Shown: in pieces, positions 54,009 to 61,870 of the stretch
How positions within the stretch are numbered: position 1 is the first letter of the stretch
Layout: every line of letters begins with the position of its first letter
Source of the DNA: Pseudomonas baetica
GTDB lineage: Bacteria > Pseudomonadota > Gammaproteobacteria > Pseudomonadales > Pseudomonadaceae
Length of the DNA: 64,000 nt
Direction of reading: 5' to 3'
NCBI RefSeq assembly: GCF_019733355.1
Contig: NZ_JAIHLQ010000018.1
Coordinates: forward strand, 62,001-126,000
Notes under the pieces: generated by a model
Seen by the model: only the letters and a program-made list of their open reading frames with translations
Databases searched by the model: none
What the model was told of the DNA's origin: nothing
Position numbers and translations under genes: made by a program

Positions 54009-54707
54009 ATGACCAACAAAGCAGTTATCGTCTTCAGCGGCGGACAGGATTCAACCACCTGTTTGATCCACGCCCTGACTCACTACGATGAAATCCACTG
54101 CATCACGTTTGACTATGGTCAGCGTCATCACGCGGAAATTGAAGTTGCTCAGCACCTTTCGAAAAAGCTCGGCGTGACTGTGCATAAAACGCTGGATGTA
54201 TCCTTGCTCAATGAATTGGCCATCAGCAGCCTGACACGCGACAACATTCCGGTACCGACGGTAAATAGTTCTGGAGAAAGTCTGCCAAGCACTTTCGTGC
54301 CAGGACGAAACATCCTGTTTTTGACCCTGGCGTCTATCTACGCCTATCAGGTACAAGCCAAGACGGTCATTACGGGTGTTTGTGAGACAGACTTCTCTGG
54401 CTACCCTGACTGTCGGGATGAATTCGTCAAGGCCCTGAATAAAGCCCTTGAACTAGGCATGGATTATAAACTGCAACTGGAAACGCCACTGATGTGGCTG
54501 AACAAGGCAGAAACCTGGGCCTTGGCTGATTACCACAATCAATTGGATCTGGTTCGCGAAGAAACACTGACTTGTTACAACGGCATCAAAGGCAGTGGAT
54601 GCTCTGATTGCGATGCCTGTAATCTTCGCGCGAAAGGGCTGAATGAATTCCTGAATAACAAAGCGCAGGTGGCGCACAGCCTGAAAGCAAAACTGAATTT
54701 AAAGTAA
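54009..54707 (+). CDS. queC: 7-cyano-7-deazaguanine (preQ0) synthase QueC
   Basis: A 232-residue PP-loop enzyme that turns 7-carboxy-7-deazaguanine into preQ0. The ATP loop is FSGGQDSTTC at 9-18. The zinc cysteines are C189, C198, C201 and C204 (GCSDCDACNLR), all present. The start MTNKAVIVFSGG is preceded by AGGAAGC. Composition is richer in A+T than the flanking genes. No queD, queE or folE is nearby. The usual housekeeping queC of Pseudomonas lies elsewhere with other que genes, so this may be a second, acquired copy; that cannot be tested here. Confidence 0.92.
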   Translation: MTNKAVIVFSGGQDSTTCLIHALTHYDEIHCITFDYGQRHHAEIEVAQHLSKKLGVTVHKTLDVSLLNELAISSLTRDNIPVPTVNSSGESLPSTFVPGRNILFLTLASIYAYQVQAKTVITGVCETDFSGYPDCRDEFVKALNKALELGMDYKLQLETPLMWLNKAETWALADYHNQLDLVREETLTCYNGIKGSGCSDCDACNLRAKGLNEFLNNKAQVAHSLKAKLNLK

Positions 54708-54719
54708 ACCACAGTAACA

Positions 54720-54762
54720 AGCGCTCACCAAGGACGGCGGTGACGACATCCCCGTGAGCGCT
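54720..54762. repeat. Inverted repeat between convergent genes
   Basis: AGCGCTCAC and GTGAGCGCT form a perfect nine-base inverted repeat around a 25-base loop, in the 64-base gap between queC (+) and the transporter gene (-). It has no T run and may act as a weak bidirectional terminator. Confidence 0.45.
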
Positions 54763-54771
54763 ACCACTATC

Positions 54772-55650
54772 TTACTGCGCCTGAGCCCCCGTTAAATATT
54801 TCTTGAACAATGCCCTTGCGCCGTATGCAGGCAAGACATTAAAGAAAGCGAATCCGACCTTTATCGCGATCTGAACATAGATCATGCCCAGTATCGCGCT
54901 ATTCTCCATCGCGCCGTAAAAGGCAATGAAGCAGAAAAGAAAACTGTCGATGATCACCGCAAACAGCGTACTTAAAAACACTCGCAAGAACAGAAACCTG
55001 GAATTTGTGAGCTCTTTTATTTTGCACAGCAGATAGGAATTTATATTCTCGGAAACCAGAAACGATACAGACGACGCTACCAGGACTGCCGACAACTGAC
55101 TGATCACATCATTGTAAGCGCCATCAAGCTTCCAACCCGGTAGCCCTGGAAGATGGGTCGTAATCGCCAGCAAAATGATAATGGCCGCATTGCTGATGAA
55201 AGCAAAGAGAATTGCCTTTCGCGCAAGCCTGAGGCCGAACGTCTCATTCAGCAAGTCAACGATCAGAAACGTTAGCGGATAAAGAAAGGTGCCCGGCGTT
55301 ACGACAATATCAAAATATTCCAGATAAATCGGCTTTGTTGCAGCAATACTGGTGAAGATATAAAGGGTGAACAGCATCAGGTTCATAATGATATAGATCA
55401 TCCATGAACTCTCATGCCGATCATTTATCTCGTAGGCAGTGAGCGCACCGCCCTGGGAATAGAACTTTTTGTAGAGGCTTTTCATTTCTATTTTATTTAG
55501 ATTGTCCATAATCTCACTACTCAACACTTCACTTAACTTTATTTTAATTACTTTGCCTGTAGCAATAACCATAATAACAGCCAGATTTTTCCCATTTTCA
55601 AACCCCAACAACTTATACTTACTGTTTTCCCTTCCAATACTGCAATCCAT
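54772..55650 (-). CDS. VUT/YhhQ-family queuosine precursor transporter with N-terminal extension
   Basis: A 292-residue protein. From about residue 85 it has six or so membrane helices of the VUT (DUF165) family, including VTPGTFLYPLTFLIVDLLNE. YhhQ imports preQ0/preQ1. The first about 80 residues are soluble, Lys-rich (NLAVIMVIATGKVIKIKLSE; KSLYKKFYSQGG) and not part of YhhQ. The ATG at 55650 has GAGGAA nine bases upstream and lies inside the regulator gene (32-base overlap), so the two are coupled. Beside queC this suggests uptake or exchange of a deazaguanine. Confidence 0.85.
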   Translation of the reverse strand: MDCSIGRENSKYKLLGFENGKNLAVIMVIATGKVIKIKLSEVLSSEIMDNLNKIEMKSLYKKFYSQGGALTAYEINDRHESSWMIYIIMNLMLFTLYIFTSIAATKPIYLEYFDIVVTPGTFLYPLTFLIVDLLNETFGLRLARKAILFAFISNAAIIILLAITTHLPGLPGWKLDGAYNDVISQLSAVLVASSVSFLVSENINSYLLCKIKELTNSRFLFLRVFLSTLFAVIIDSFLFCFIAFYGAMENSAILGMIYVQIAIKVGFAFFNVLPAYGARALFKKYLTGAQAQ

Positions 55651-56233
55651 TAAATCGTTCCTCGATTATGTCTCCAACAACACAAACCAAATCAAAATCA
55701 ACCTCATTGGTTATATATAACTTTTTCGTGTTTTTATCATACACCAGCTTTTCCCTGTCGCTGCTCGACGCCCCCTTCTGCACGATCAACAAATCGCCAG
55801 GTTCATTCATACCACTGATCTCGTTTTCCAGAAGTACACCGATCAAATTGAAGGATGTGCCAAAATAATAAGTCAACGGATAAAGGGTGGCCAATTCGCC
55901 AATTCTTTTATCCAGACTCTCGAGCACCAGACTTTCTTTTATGACCGGCACCGCTGCCGGATTCATGTTTCCTTGCGGAGAGACACTGCTTTCTATTATC
56001 TCTTTTTCTTCAAAATCAATCGTTTCTATTTCACCATAAGAAACACCGAAAAAATCAGAAATCTTACGGACAGTGGACTGCTGTACATTGACCACCTTGC
56101 CTTCGAGAATGTTATAGATAGTCGTTCTGGTCAAACCACTGGAATTGCACAGCGACAGTTGTGTCTCACCACGACTCTTTATCAAATACTTGATATTGTT
56201 TTTCAGATTCTCCGATCTTTCTCTTCTGTGCAT
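55619..56233 (-). CDS. XRE-family transcriptional regulator
   Basis: A 204-residue regulator. The N-terminal helix-turn-helix of XRE/Cro type covers about residues 8-65 (ETQLSLCNSSGLTRTTIYNI). The C-terminal half (about 100-200; EISGMNEPGDLLIVQKGA, then DFDLVCVVGDIIEERF) resembles the beta-rich S24/LexA-like effector or dimer region but shows no clear Ser/Lys protease pair. It is A+T-rich like its neighbours and overlaps the transporter gene by 32 bases. It probably controls its own operon and perhaps the divergent gene at 56767. Confidence 0.85.
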   Translation of the reverse strand: MHRRERSENLKNNIKYLIKSRGETQLSLCNSSGLTRTTIYNILEGKVVNVQQSTVRKISDFFGVSYGEIETIDFEEKEIIESSVSPQGNMNPAAVPVIKESLVLESLDKRIGELATLYPLTYYFGTSFNLIGVLLENEISGMNEPGDLLIVQKGASSSDREKLVYDKNTKKLYITNEVDFDLVCVVGDIIEERFNGLQYWKGKQ

Positions 56234-56766
56234 AAAATGCTGACCTTTTTTATACAGGCAACTAACAACACACCAAGAATAATTATTCAGTGGCTACACA
56301 GGCAAACTATTAATACAGTTGAACGGGTATAAGAACCGCGAGAGATCATAGCATTCTCCATCCTTGGTTTTGGTACAAAAGTCATTTGACGAACAACGCA
56401 TGGTGCACCGTTGCACGATCAATTCGCAATCTGTACTGATTCGTTAGCTCTCCCCCTCACCCGCGATACTCGTAAAGCCACGGCTCCCGACCTGCTGTTT
56501 TACACCCAATGCTCGCGCAAAAAGAATCATTTTATTTGAACAATGTTCACTTTTTTGATTAATTCCTCTGGCGTTCCTCAGTGAAATACCTATGATGCGT
56601 CGAGCCCCCCCCTCCTCCACCAGTGAGTGGCGATGAAGGAAAGCGGGTTGTCTATACAGGGATTGGTTTTGCGCGTACTGGCGCCAGAACACGGAATCTA
56701 CCTGTATCGGGTTCGGCAACGCATGGACGTATGCACACAGGCAAAACCAAGGAAGGAATACAAGTA
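56234..56766. other. Divergent control region with repeated TAYACAGG motif
   Basis: These 533 bases separate the XRE operon (-) and the SHMT-like gene (+). TAYACAGG-like octamers occur at 56251-56258, 56295-56302, 56653-56660 and 56734-56741 (the last CACACAGG) and inverted at 56701-56708 (CCTGTATC). Two clusters result, one before each gene. The longer frame that runs into the SHMT-like gene from 56623 is not likely to be translated because AAGGAAGG precedes the ATG at 56767. Confidence 0.55.
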
Positions 56767-58116
56767 ATGGCAGTCAATACTGAACCGCTTTTGAACCAAT
56801 CCGACTTACTGCGAAGAGGTTTGGCGGATCTTCGAGCGGAAGATGCCGAACTCGCTGAAATCCTCGACGCCGAAGTCGCGCGTCAACACCGAACGCTGTC
56901 GCTGGCCTCCTCCTCCTGCGCCGTCACGCCTCGCACCCTGGCGGCATCTGCTTCAACGCTGGTCAACGTCACGGCTGAGGGTATGCCCGGCAAGCGCCAT
57001 GACGCAGGATGCGAAAACGCCGACCTGATCGAATCACTCGCCACCCGCAGAGCACAGGAACTGTTCGGCGCCGAATACGCCAACGTGCAATCACACTCGG
57101 CATCGACCGCCACTTACCAAGTGCTCACTGCCTTGCTTGAACCGGGCGATACCCTGCTGGGAATGGCCGTCGAACACGGCGGTGATCTCACCCATGGCAG
57201 CGCCAAAGCGTTCTCGGGCGCTTACTACAAGGCGATCCAGTACGGTACGACAGCAGACGGTGTCATCGATTACGACAAAGTACGCAGTCTGGCGCTTGCT
57301 CACCGCCCGCGCATCATCATGTGCGGCGCAACGGCCTACTCGCGGGCTGTGGATTTTGAGCGTTTGCGCGAGATTGCCGATGAAGCCGGGGCGATCCTGC
57401 TCGCTGACATTTCGCATATCGCCGGACTGGTTGCCACGGGGCGCCACCCGAGTCCGATCAACGCAGCCCACATCACCACGACCTGCACGCACAAACAACT
57501 CATGGGGCCACGCGGCGGCCTGATCCTCTCGGGCCGAGATGCCAACACCAAGGTTCCCGGCCTGCGGGTGACCTTCCGTCACGCCCTCGATCAAGCCGTT
57601 TTCCCACAAATGCAAGGTGCGCCAGCCGTCAACATGATCGCAGCCAAGGCTTGCGCGCTGGGCTATGCGATGTCTGCAGAGTTCGACGCTTACATGGCGC
57701 GGATTCGCAGATCGGCAGATGAAATTGCCAGTGCGTTTCAAACCCATGATTACGAAGTCGTGGGCGGCGCCAGTGAAAACCACACGGTACTGATTCGCTT
57801 GCGTAACGGCGTCACCGGCGCCATTGCGCAGAAAGCGCTAGAGCACTGCGGGATCATCGTGAACAAACACCGCGTACCCGGCGAGACTCGACCGGCACTC
57901 ATTACCAGTGGTTTGCGAATCGGCACCGGCTCTCTGGCGCAACGTCACATCGACCGCCAGGGATGCCGTGAAATCGTCGGTTTGATCTGCCAGATTCTGG
58001 GCAAGGTGACGCCACTCGGCGAGCGCGAATACACGCTGGAACCCGCGCTGAGGGAGCAATTCCGTTTACGGGCCGAGGCATTGTGTACGGCGTATCCCAT
58101 CGCCGATTACGTATAG
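56767..58116 (+). CDS. Divergent serine hydroxymethyltransferase-like PLP enzyme
   Basis: A 449-residue fold-type I PLP enzyme clearly related to GlyA (TAEGMPGKRHDAGCENAD; GDTLLGMAVEHGGDLTHGSA; LADISHIAGLVATG). The PLP lysine K243 (CTHKQLMGPRGG), D214, H217 and the C-terminal Arg in TSGLRIGTGS are kept. Compared with E. coli GlyA, Tyr55 is T69, Tyr64-Tyr65 are H78-D79 and His126, which stacks on PLP, is D140. These changes argue against ordinary serine/glycine conversion. It may be an aldolase or transaldolase. AAGGAAGG lies upstream of the ATG. Confidence 0.85.
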   Translation: MAVNTEPLLNQSDLLRRGLADLRAEDAELAEILDAEVARQHRTLSLASSSCAVTPRTLAASASTLVNVTAEGMPGKRHDAGCENADLIESLATRRAQELFGAEYANVQSHSASTATYQVLTALLEPGDTLLGMAVEHGGDLTHGSAKAFSGAYYKAIQYGTTADGVIDYDKVRSLALAHRPRIIMCGATAYSRAVDFERLREIADEAGAILLADISHIAGLVATGRHPSPINAAHITTTCTHKQLMGPRGGLILSGRDANTKVPGLRVTFRHALDQAVFPQMQGAPAVNMIAAKACALGYAMSAEFDAYMARIRRSADEIASAFQTHDYEVVGGASENHTVLIRLRNGVTGAIAQKALEHCGIIVNKHRVPGETRPALITSGLRIGTGSLAQRHIDRQGCREIVGLICQILGKVTPLGEREYTLEPALREQFRLRAEALCTAYPIADYV

Positions 58117-58127
58117 CAGCGAACACA

Positions 58128-58157
58128 AAAAACCCGGCGCTTGGCCGGGTTTGTTGT
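58128..58157. terminator. Bidirectional intrinsic terminator
   Basis: AAACCCGGC and GCCGGGTTT form a nine-base stem with a five-base loop, flanked by A and T runs, between the convergent SHMT-like gene and aroP2. Confidence 0.85.
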
Positions 58158-58170
58158 TTTTACGTTTCGC

Positions 58171-59592
58171 TTACTTTGCGACAGAACCCGACGCGGGCAG
58201 CGCCTGCTGCGCACCGCGCTTGTTCTTGATCACATAGCAGACCCACATGAACACGACCCACACCGGAATCGCGTACACCGAGATCTGAATGCCCGGGATC
58301 AGCAGCATGACGCCGAGGATGAACAACACAAACGCCAGGCAGACGTAGTTGCCGTACGGATACCACAGTGCCTTGAACAGCGGCGTCTGCTTCGTCTTGT
58401 TCATATGCTGACGGAACTTGAAGTGCGAGAAGCTGATCATTGCCCAGTTGATCACCAGCGTCGCCACAACGAGCGACATCAGCAGTTCCAGCGCATGCTG
58501 CGGGATCAGGTAGTTGAGCAACACCGCCACCAGCGTCACCGCCGCCGAGGCCAGGATCGAACGCACTGGCACGCCGCGCTTGTCGATCTTCGCCAGAGCT
58601 TTCGGCGCATCGCCCTGCTCGGCCATGCCCAGGAGCATGCGGCTGTTGCAGTAGGTACCACTGTTGTAAACCGACAGCGCAGCGGTCAGCACGACAAAGT
58701 TGAGGATGTGGGCGGCGGTGTTGCTGCCGAGCATCGAGAACACTTGTACGAACGGGCTACCACTGTAGGAATCGCCGTTTGCGTTGAGGGTTTCCAGCAG
58801 GCTGTCCCACGGGGTCAGCGACAGCAGGATCACCAGAGCGCCGATGTAGAAAATCAGGATCCGGTAGATCACCTGGTTGATTGCTTTCGGGATCACGGTT
58901 TTCGGTTTGTCGGCCTCGGCTGCGGTGAAACCGAGCATTTCCAGACCGCCAAACGAGAACATGATGATGGCCATGGCCATCACCAGACCACTGACACCGT
59001 TCGGAAAGAAACCACCGTGGGACCACAGGTTGCTGACCGAGGCTTGCGGGCCGCCATTACCGCTGACCAGCAGGTAGCTGCCCAGCGCAATCATGCCGAC
59101 GATCGCCACGACTTTGATGATCGCGAACCAGAATTCGGCTTCACCGAATACTTTGACGTTGGCCAGGTTGATGGCGTTGATCAGCACAAAGAAAGCAGCA
59201 GCAGAAACCCACGTCGGGATGTCGGGCGCCCAGTAGTGGATGTACTTGCCGACCGCCGTCAGCTCCGACATGCCCACTAGAATGTACAGAATCCAGCAGT
59301 TCCAGCCCGACAGGAAACCGGCGAAACCGCCCCAGTATTTATGCGCGAAATGGCTGAAGGAACCGGCCACCGGCTCTTCGACAATCATCTCGCCAAGCTG
59401 GCGCATGATCATGAAGGCGATAAAGCCGCAGATGGCGTAGCCGAGGATCATCGACGGGCCGGCGGATTTCAGCACCCCGGCCGAGCCAAGGAACAATCCG
59501 GTACCGATCGCGCCACCGAGGGCGATCAGTTGAATGTGGCGATTTTTCAGGCCGCGTTTCAGCTCGCCTGATTGTGAGGGTTGTCCACTCAT
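58171..59592 (-). CDS. aroP2: Aromatic amino acid permease (AroP/APC family)
   Basis: A 473-residue APC-superfamily permease with about twelve membrane helices. The N-terminus contains LKNRHIQLIALGGAIGTGLF, the amino acid transporter signature, and EEPVAGSFSHFAHKYWG. In P. aeruginosa aroP2 lies close to phhABC, which supports an aromatic substrate, though the family also holds proline and GABA permeases. The ATG at 59592 matches the family N-terminus. Confidence 0.82.
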   Translation of the reverse strand: MSGQPSQSGELKRGLKNRHIQLIALGGAIGTGLFLGSAGVLKSAGPSMILGYAICGFIAFMIMRQLGEMIVEEPVAGSFSHFAHKYWGGFAGFLSGWNCWILYILVGMSELTAVGKYIHYWAPDIPTWVSAAAFFVLINAINLANVKVFGEAEFWFAIIKVVAIVGMIALGSYLLVSGNGGPQASVSNLWSHGGFFPNGVSGLVMAMAIIMFSFGGLEMLGFTAAEADKPKTVIPKAINQVIYRILIFYIGALVILLSLTPWDSLLETLNANGDSYSGSPFVQVFSMLGSNTAAHILNFVVLTAALSVYNSGTYCNSRMLLGMAEQGDAPKALAKIDKRGVPVRSILASAAVTLVAVLLNYLIPQHALELLMSLVVATLVINWAMISFSHFKFRQHMNKTKQTPLFKALWYPYGNYVCLAFVLFILGVMLLIPGIQISVYAIPVWVVFMWVCYVIKNKRGAQQALPASGSVAK

Positions 59593-60484
59593 GAAAAAGG
59601 TCTCACGCAAGGTTTGATGATGTTCAGTAGACGTTGCTGCAAGGTTGCGATTTCAAGCAGCCCCGATCAAACCCCAGCGCAGGCACCAGGAGTTCAGCTT
59701 TTTTACAACGGTCATGCGTCACCTGTTTGTTTTTATCTGTGACGAAATCGAACCCGACACGCTTGTGACGCGGCGGAGTGAGCAAGGCGGATAGCCTTGA
59801 GATTTTCGCGATTACGCAGAGGGTCACAGTTAAAACGCGGCGCATTGTACACCGCTAACCCCCTGCTGCCAGACTCCGCTGGATCAGCGTGTCGGTTGCC
59901 GGGATTGCACGTGTCCGCCTCGAGTCGCAAGGGCGGCTGCAAAAAATGAGTCAGGCCGTTGCAGGCCATCGACGGGGACGAGTAGAAAACCGTCCCACGG
60001 TGAGAGGTGGAGATCAGTCTCGGCGTTCATTGCGCCTCCTTCTTGTTATTCGCCTGCACGACAGGCATGGAGCGCATCTCACCCTTCAAACGCCCCTGAA
60101 ACAAGCGGGCCAGAGCCTTACACAACTCTTGGCCGGGCGGCTTTCGGCAGCTTTTCCTTACACCATCGACGCGTGCGGTCTTTCAATGGGTTTGGCCGTC
60201 CTTTTCGTAAATATTTCCTTACGATGCGTAACGTGAAATTTCCACTTTAGAAAATTCCGTAGGTCGCCTGCAAATTGACGGTAGCTAGCTCACTATCGAA
60301 AAAACTATTTAGTTTTTTGTTTTTAAATAAGAAAAAACCCACTCCAAAACAGAATAAAAAGTTCATTTAAAAATTAGGTAAATAATTTTTTGCATTACAA
60401 AAAACCATGAACTAGGTTCTTCACGTCTCGCCGGCCAACTCGACCGGCCAGTCACAACCATGAAAGTCATTTAGGAGATCGACC
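59593..60484. other. Long intergenic region, A+T-rich in its right half
   Basis: These 892 bases hold the aroP2 promoter and leader on the left; TACAAT on the minus strand at 59844-59849 is a possible -10. On the right lies the control region of the peptide gene. CGTAA/TTACG elements recur at 60206-60210, 60219-60223 and 60227-60231. The part from 60230 to 60420 is strongly A+T-rich, with a perfect AAAAAACTA-TT-TAGTTTTTT palindrome at 60299-60318 and GAAC-TAG-GTTC at 60409-60419. Small frames here look like chance. Confidence 0.6.
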
Positions 60485-60622
60485 ATGCAAGCATTGGAAA
60501 AAGACTTGGATACCGAACTGCAACTGGACGAATGGTTTGAAGCACCCACCCACGAAGCGGCCGTGGAAATGATGCAAGCCGACGCGGTCGTGCCGTTCGG
60601 CACCGCGATGTGGCCTCTGTAA
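60485..60622 (+). CDS. 45-residue peptide, candidate precursor of a processed peptide
   Basis: The frame begins MQALEKDLDTELQLDEWF and ends in the hydrophobic stretch VVPFGTAMWPL. TAGGAG lies eight bases before the ATG. The first 30 or so residues are acidic and amphipathic (leader-like); the last ten are hydrophobic, Pro-, Trp- and Gly-containing (core-like). No Sec signal or Cys is present. It is followed by a terminator hairpin and a metallo-aminopeptidase-like gene. The peptide does not match a family I recognise; precursor status is inference from size, composition and operon form. Confidence 0.7.
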   Translation: MQALEKDLDTELQLDEWFEAPTHEAAVEMMQADAVVPFGTAMWPL

Positions 60623-60632
60623 CACATCCTTG

Positions 60633-60671
60633 GGCAGGCACGATCCGGCCGGTCGTGCTTGCCGCTTTTTT
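60633..60671 (+). terminator. Intrinsic terminator/attenuator between peptide and peptidase-like genes
   Basis: GGCAGGCACGA and TCGTGCTTGCC form an 11-pair stem (one G-T pair) with a nine-base loop and are followed by GCTTTTTTC. It starts ten bases after the peptide stop and ends 22 bases before the next ATG. Partial termination here would give more peptide than enzyme message. Confidence 0.8.
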
Positions 60672-60693
60672 CACTGTCAGTCAGGGAGGACTC

Positions 60694-61659
60694 ATGGATA
60701 AGCCACGCGCGATCTCGCATTTCCTTTACTACCTCGAACACCACCCTGCCCTCGCCGGCCTCGACTCGGCGCGGGTTCTGCTTGGCCACACTGCCGATTA
60801 CGAAGCCCTCACCGGCGCCATCGCCGAACAGGCCGGCGAACATTCACGCTTCAGGTTCAGCGCCCGACGTCTGGATCTGGAAAGTAGCGCAGCGCTGAGT
60901 TCGGCGATTACCGACAGCGATCTGTACATTTTCTTCTATGACTCTTCCACGCTGCCCAACCCGCGCCCCGACGGCCCGGAGTTTGTTCGCGCCCTGCAAG
61001 CGGTGATGGCGCAAAACTGGAAGAAGTCGCTGCTGTTCAAGGATTACGGCGATTATTTCTACGACACGTTCAGTGTCACGCCGCAGCGCATTGCGGGCCT
61101 GAACAGCCACTTGATCCAGCGCATGTCGCAAGCCACGACGCTGAGCTTTACCGATGAACACGGCTCACGATTTGAAACACCGCTAAGCAGCATCAAGAAA
61201 TGGACCGACATCAACGGCGTCGGCAACTTCGACCTAGCCCCCGGTGAAATCGCCACGCACAGCGAAGAAATCAACGGCCATGTGAAGTTCAAGGGCACCT
61301 TCCTCAGCACCATTCCGTTTGCGCGCAAGTACGGGGTGTTGGAATCACCGCTGGAACTGTGGATCGAGAACTCGACCATCCGCCGCATCGCCACCGATGT
61401 GCCGGGGCTGGAGCATGATTTCAACAAATACCTGGACGCGAACCCGTCGAACCGGCGCATTGAGGAGTTGGGGATTGGCACCAACGAAGGCGTGAAAACA
61501 CTGTATGCGCGCAATGCCGGGTTTGAAGAGCGGCATTGTGGATTGCACCTTGGGCTTGGGGGTGGAGCCAAGGGCAGTCATCACCTCGACCTGATCTTCT
61601 CCGGTGGCGTGTTGGCGCTGGATGACAAGCCAGTGTTTGATGGACGGTTTGTGTTTTAG
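60694..61659 (+). CDS. M29-like metallo-aminopeptidase family protein
   Basis: A 321-residue protein of the thermophilic aminopeptidase (M29)/dihydroxypyridine dioxygenase group. Likely metal ligands are E185 (APGEIATHSEE), E258 (ELGIGTN), H285 (HCGLHLGLGGG) and H297/D299 (SHHLDLIFSG), all in family order. The start MDKPRAISHF has GGGAGGA four bases upstream. True M29 peptidases have about 400 residues, so this is short in the N-terminal part. It has no signal peptide. It may trim or modify the product of the peptide gene in front; this link is inference. Confidence 0.82.
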   Translation: MDKPRAISHFLYYLEHHPALAGLDSARVLLGHTADYEALTGAIAEQAGEHSRFRFSARRLDLESSAALSSAITDSDLYIFFYDSSTLPNPRPDGPEFVRALQAVMAQNWKKSLLFKDYGDYFYDTFSVTPQRIAGLNSHLIQRMSQATTLSFTDEHGSRFETPLSSIKKWTDINGVGNFDLAPGEIATHSEEINGHVKFKGTFLSTIPFARKYGVLESPLELWIENSTIRRIATDVPGLEHDFNKYLDANPSNRRIEELGIGTNEGVKTLYARNAGFEERHCGLHLGLGGGAKGSHHLDLIFSGGVLALDDKPVFDGRFVF

Positions 61660-61683
61660 CCTGAAATTGATGGCGCTGCTAGC

Positions 61684-61787
61684 GGCCTCTTCGCGGGCAA
61701 GCCCGCTCCCACAGGGTTTTGTGTCGTTCACAGACATTGTGTGCACCGCTGAAACCTGTAGGAGCGGGCTTGCTCGCGAAGAGGCCG
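61684..61787. repeat. REP pair
   Basis: Inverted REP units GGCCTCTTCGCGGGCAAGCC and GAGCGGGCTTGCTCGCGAAG, about 45 bases apart, between the M29-like gene and rluB. The outer bases GGCCTCTTCGCG/CGCGAAGAGGCC extend the pairing. Confidence 0.85.
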
Positions 61788-61818
61788 GGGCAGGCACCAC
61801 AACACTTTCGCCAGACGA

Positions 61819-61850
61819 AAAAAAACGCCAACCCTGCGGTTGGCGTTTTT
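61819..61850. terminator. Bidirectional intrinsic terminator
   Basis: AAAAACGCCAACC and GGTTGGCGTTTTT form a 13-pair stem with loop CTGC. It lies 20 bases after the rluB stop and also faces the plus-strand M29-like gene. Confidence 0.9.
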
Positions 61851-61870
61851 CATTCAGGCGCTAAACCCGA

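Noticed and set aside
59624..60236. Small open frames in the aroP2-peptide intergenic region
   Set aside because: They lack ribosome sites and show low-quality, Arg/Ser/His-rich translations. The region is better read as leader and control DNA.
60610..60693. Longer N-terminus of the M29-like protein
   Set aside because: It would start within the end of the peptide gene and read through the terminator hairpin; the ATG at 60694 has GGGAGGA just upstream.
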